Notes under the pieces: generated by a model
Told to the model about the DNA's origin: nothing
What the model saw: only the letters and a program-made list of their open reading frames with translations
Database searches by the model: none
Shown here: positions 61,165 to 64,000 of the stretch, piece after piece
How positions within the stretch are numbered: the stretch's first letter is position 1
Layout: each line of letters opens with the position of its first letter
Assembly (NCBI GenBank): GCA_038380795.1
Contig: CM076266.1
Location: forward strand, 10,996,001 to 11,060,000
DNA length: 64,000 bases
Source: Pyrocephalus nanus
Taxonomy: Eukaryota > Chordata > Aves > Passeriformes > Tyrannidae
Reading direction: 5' to 3'
Made by a program: the position numbers and the translations under genes

Positions 61165-63405
61165 GAAAACTCAATTTACTTAAGAATTAGGAAGGCTGTC
61201 ATTAAAACGAGGCTGTCCTTGAAACCATGCTGAGTAGCTGAGCTGGTCCTGTAAGAAATAGGGTGAAACTTCTCTGTTTTCTTTTTTTAAAAAAACATGT
61301 TTTCCCCTCAAAGAAACACAGAAGCCAAAAGCCTTTTCTTTCAGGAATCATACACAGAAAGTAGAAAATCCTTTAATTTTCTTTGGTATATGTTTAGAGA
61401 AATATTTATAATATATAAAATAATTTTTTAAAAAACTTAGAACAGAAGCTTTTGACAACTTGCAGTCTTAATACAGCAAATTTTCCAGATGCTACTATTC
61501 TTCTTACCCAGTTATTAATATTCAAGGAGAGAAGAATGGCTAAAAAGTGTTCATTGATTTTTAATTTCATTTCCACGTCCAGCAATATGAAGTCCTTCTC
61601 TACATTTTGTTCTGACATTTGGATCAAACTCAGCAGCTGTTTTCTGAAACCTCAGGTCTTCAAGACTCTTGGCTCTGAATCCCATTTAAAGGTTTACAGA
61701 TTAAGTTTAACATTTGAACCTAATCAAAGACAAGGAGGTAACTCAAAGTGCTCTGCACAGTTCACTGGTATTTCACCATCACTGATCGATACTTTCAGCT
61801 ATTTATGAACACTCTATACATCCCTTCCCCCCTTTTCATAATACCAGGCAATTTTATTTATATTTTTCTTCACCTTAGCTCTGAAATGTCCATTTTTTAT
61901 GGTTAAAGTAAAATCTACATTAAACACAACACTTGCTCAATTTCTTTACAAATTTACAGCAAATGTAGATCAGTATTTATTCTGTAACCTTATTCTTAAT
62001 CACTTAATGTGCCTTCTTCCCTTCATTGTTATAAAGAACCAGTTTGGTTCTTGCAAATGAACCTACCTACAAATGGAAATAATTCAAGACAAAAAAAGTC
62101 AAGCTCTTGATTTTTTTTCTTTGTTTTTGCAGTACAGTAAACAAACCCTGTCTTTTTTATTCTGGTTTATTTAGGCCAGACAGCTTTCAGCTGAATCGGG
62201 GTGGGTATATTTTCCAAACTTTGAGGAGCCCACAGCAAGGTTTGCACCCTCTAATAGTAATCAAAATGCCACAAAATCTCAGTTTTGGCAGGTGCCAACG
62301 CTTGCCAACACAGGAATGTGCTCCAGGAGTTAAGCCTACGAGTGATTTGGTGGACTTGATATCTGTGGATTCCACTGTTTATATTTTTCCATTGTTACCT
62401 TGGTTATGTTGAAGAAATATTCAGGAATACAAATCTGTGTATCGCCCATCTTCTCAGAGGCAGCACTGAGAACGACCACGTGGCCACCCATGATGCCTCA
62501 CATTGGGTGGGAAGGAGATATTTTGGGAGCATAGACTGGCTGCACTCTTCACACAAAGGGGCACATGCAACATGACCTCCACTGGGAACAAAATCAAGGG
62601 CCTGCCATAGTTAATCCTTGGCTTTATTATCTCTCCTGCACATCGCTGTGCTTCCTGACTAGCCCTGGACTGCTACTGCTCTGAAGAAGTGTGTAAAGAG
62701 AGATGCTATCGTCTGCTATCTGCCTAAGCCAGAAACAGGCAATACCAGAAAAGCCTGTCTTGTCCAATTTCCAGTTCAGCTTTGCAGACTCAAGAAGTGC
62801 AGATAGTTTGGACATGCTTTAGATAAGGAGCTGAATATCTGGGCGTTTTCCTGAGCACTGAATGCCATGCTTCATATAGTTTACTAAATTGTGTCACTAA
62901 AATTTTACCTTTCCTGGTAATAGACTTTTTTTGCTTCAGTGTTTCTTCTCCCTACCTCCCAGCAACACTATTGGTAAATGGACAAATATATACATACAAC
63001 CACCAGTGCACACTCTCTAGTAACATTAGTAGTAAAATATGCATATTTGCTCAGTGTCCTTGGGTTCTTCAGAAATTAGTGTGTGAAGCCAAGGGCAAGC
63101 TGCTCACATGCTTACAAAACCCTATGCCCGCAGTGAGAGTTCACTTTTAAATGTATGATGAAAAAACAGACCTTGCCCTCCTGTCTTTGTAGAAAAATTC
63201 TGTGTATGTGTGTAGTACAAATGCACTTAGATGCAAAGATGAAAGTGGGTATTTTGCTTCTTTCACACACAGCCACAAAGGGAATCCAGCACCTTTGCAG
63301 AGCTGTAATTGCCAGGTGTCTCTTTTAGAGGCAGGATAGATAGCTCGTCTGGCATTGGGCTAATCTTTAGGAAATGTAGGAAGGAGAATAAAAGGGCTGA
63401 TTACA
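61165..63405. other. AT-rich desert, no gene seen
   Basis: Unique sequence. The short open frames on both strands (longest 118 codons at 61452-61808) show no recognisable domains. No repeat family was recognised. Confidence 0.5.
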
Positions 63406-63410
63406 GATCA

Positions 63411-63720
63411 CCCCTCTTTCTTTCTTTCTCTCTCTCTCTCTCTTTCTTTCTCTCTTTCTCCTTTCTCTCTTTCTCCTTCCTTCCTTCCCTCCTTCCCTCC
63501 TTCCCTCCTTCCCTCCTTCCTTCCCTCCTTCCCTCCTTCCCTCCCTCCTTCCCTCCCTCCCTCCCTCCCTCCCTCCCTCCCTCCCTCCCTCCCTCCCTCC
63601 CTCCCTCCCTCCCTCCCTCCCTTTTTTTCTTTCTTTCTTTCTCTCTCTCTCTCTTTCTTTCTTTTTTCTTCTTCCTTCCGTTGTCCCTTTCTCTCTCTCT
63701 CTCTTCTTCCACCCTCCTCC
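63411..63720. repeat. Polypyrimidine tract: (CTTT)n, (TTCC)n, (CCCT)n, (TTTC)n
   Basis: A continuous C/T-only strand of about 300 bp with ordered sub-blocks: TTTC/TC words (63416-63478), TTCC/TCCC words (to about 63549), a near-perfect (CCCT)n of about 18 units (63550-63622), then TTTC and CT words to about 63705. Long translated frames across it (Ser/Pro/Leu-rich one way, Arg/Glu/Gly/Lys-rich the other) are artefacts of the repeat. The tract is a classic substrate for triplex (H-DNA) formation and length instability. Confidence 0.95.
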
Positions 63721-63724
63721 CTGC

Positions 63725-64000
63725 AAAGGGACATTTAGCAGATTTTCACCTACTTTTCCCTTGTTTTTCTGACCGCTTTCTCCCTTACTTACCATTCCTG
63801 GCTCCCTCCCTGTTGCAAGATGAGCTCAACCTTTGGGCAAGGGGAGGAGATGGAAGAGTGAAGGACACAGACAACTGAACTCCAGCAGGGCTTTTTTCAG
63901 AAAACATTGCAAAGACCTTTTGTCTCCATCACATGTTGCAGTTAGGTAGGTATCTCCTTTGTTATTTTGTTGTAGAACCACTTTTGTATCAGCAAACAGA
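63725..64000. other. Unique DNA to window end, no feature seen
   Basis: The sequence to the right of the polypyrimidine tract shows no recognisable exon or repeat. Confidence 0.5.

Noticed and set aside
60641..61174. 177-codon minus-strand frame
   Set aside because: It crosses from the candidate regulatory block into a 19-bp minisatellite whose period is not a multiple of three, and it shows no domain.
63309..63878. Long open frames across the polypyrimidine tract on both strands (up to 189 codons)
   Set aside because: The frames are simple translations of CT/CCCT repeats and give only low-complexity Ser/Pro/Leu or Arg/Glu/Gly/Lys peptides.
1..64000. tRNA, rRNA, CRISPR arrays, prokaryotic operons or intact retroviral genes
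   Set aside because: I looked for them while reading and saw none. The only virus-derived sequences are two solo LTRs without internal genes.

Overview
This window looks like intergenic or intronic DNA from a bird. No protein-coding gene can be read through it. The evidence for a bird is the mobile elements. There are several CR1-family LINE fragments with the typical avian 3' end (ATTCTATGATTCTATG-type terminal repeats, and RT-domain peptides such as [16 protein letters not shown] and [13 protein letters not shown]). There are also two solo LTRs that look like the ERVL class known from bird genomes. Each LTR has TG...CA ends and a 5-bp flanking duplication with one mismatch. The rest is AT-rich single-copy sequence with short chance ORFs on both strands. 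I cannot name the species. A songbird or other neoavian is possible from the LTR types, but this is inference.

Layout. 1-1260: a decayed plus-strand CR1 that keeps pieces of ORF1 (SGNH/esterase-like), the ORF2 linker and the 3' tail, but has lost the endonuclease and reverse transcriptase. 1260-7890: AT-rich DNA with homeodomain-motif-rich blocks near 2.1 kb and 5.3-5.65 kb that look like candidate conserved non-coding elements (CNEs). 7888-8478: solo ERVL-type LTR. 8.5-21.8 kb: AT-rich desert with more CNE candidates. 21823-22886: a second, GC-rich solo LTR, followed by two small CR1 pieces (about 23.0 and 23.3 kb). 23.4-46.3 kb: desert with CNE candidates at 28.6, 33.5 and 38.0-38.4 kb. 46.3-47.25 kb: the only clear CpG island. 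On the minus strand it carries a TATA box, a possible short first exon and a consensus splice donor, so it may be the 5' end of a minus-strand gene whose later exons I could not find. 53.6-55.5 kb: two minus-strand CR1 copies abutting head to tail. 60.45-60.78 kb: a degenerate 19-bp minisatellite directly beside an unusually CpG- and motif-rich block (60.78-61.16 kb), the best enhancer candidate here. 63.41-63.72 kb: a 300-bp polypyrimidine tract.

Interpretation. One CpG-island promoter in a large gene-poor interval with scattered homeodomain/POU-motif blocks resembles the regulatory territory of a developmental gene. That is inference from composition and motifs. An alignment to other birds and mammals would decide it. 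I found no prokaryote-like genes, operons, CRISPR arrays or intact mobile-element genes.
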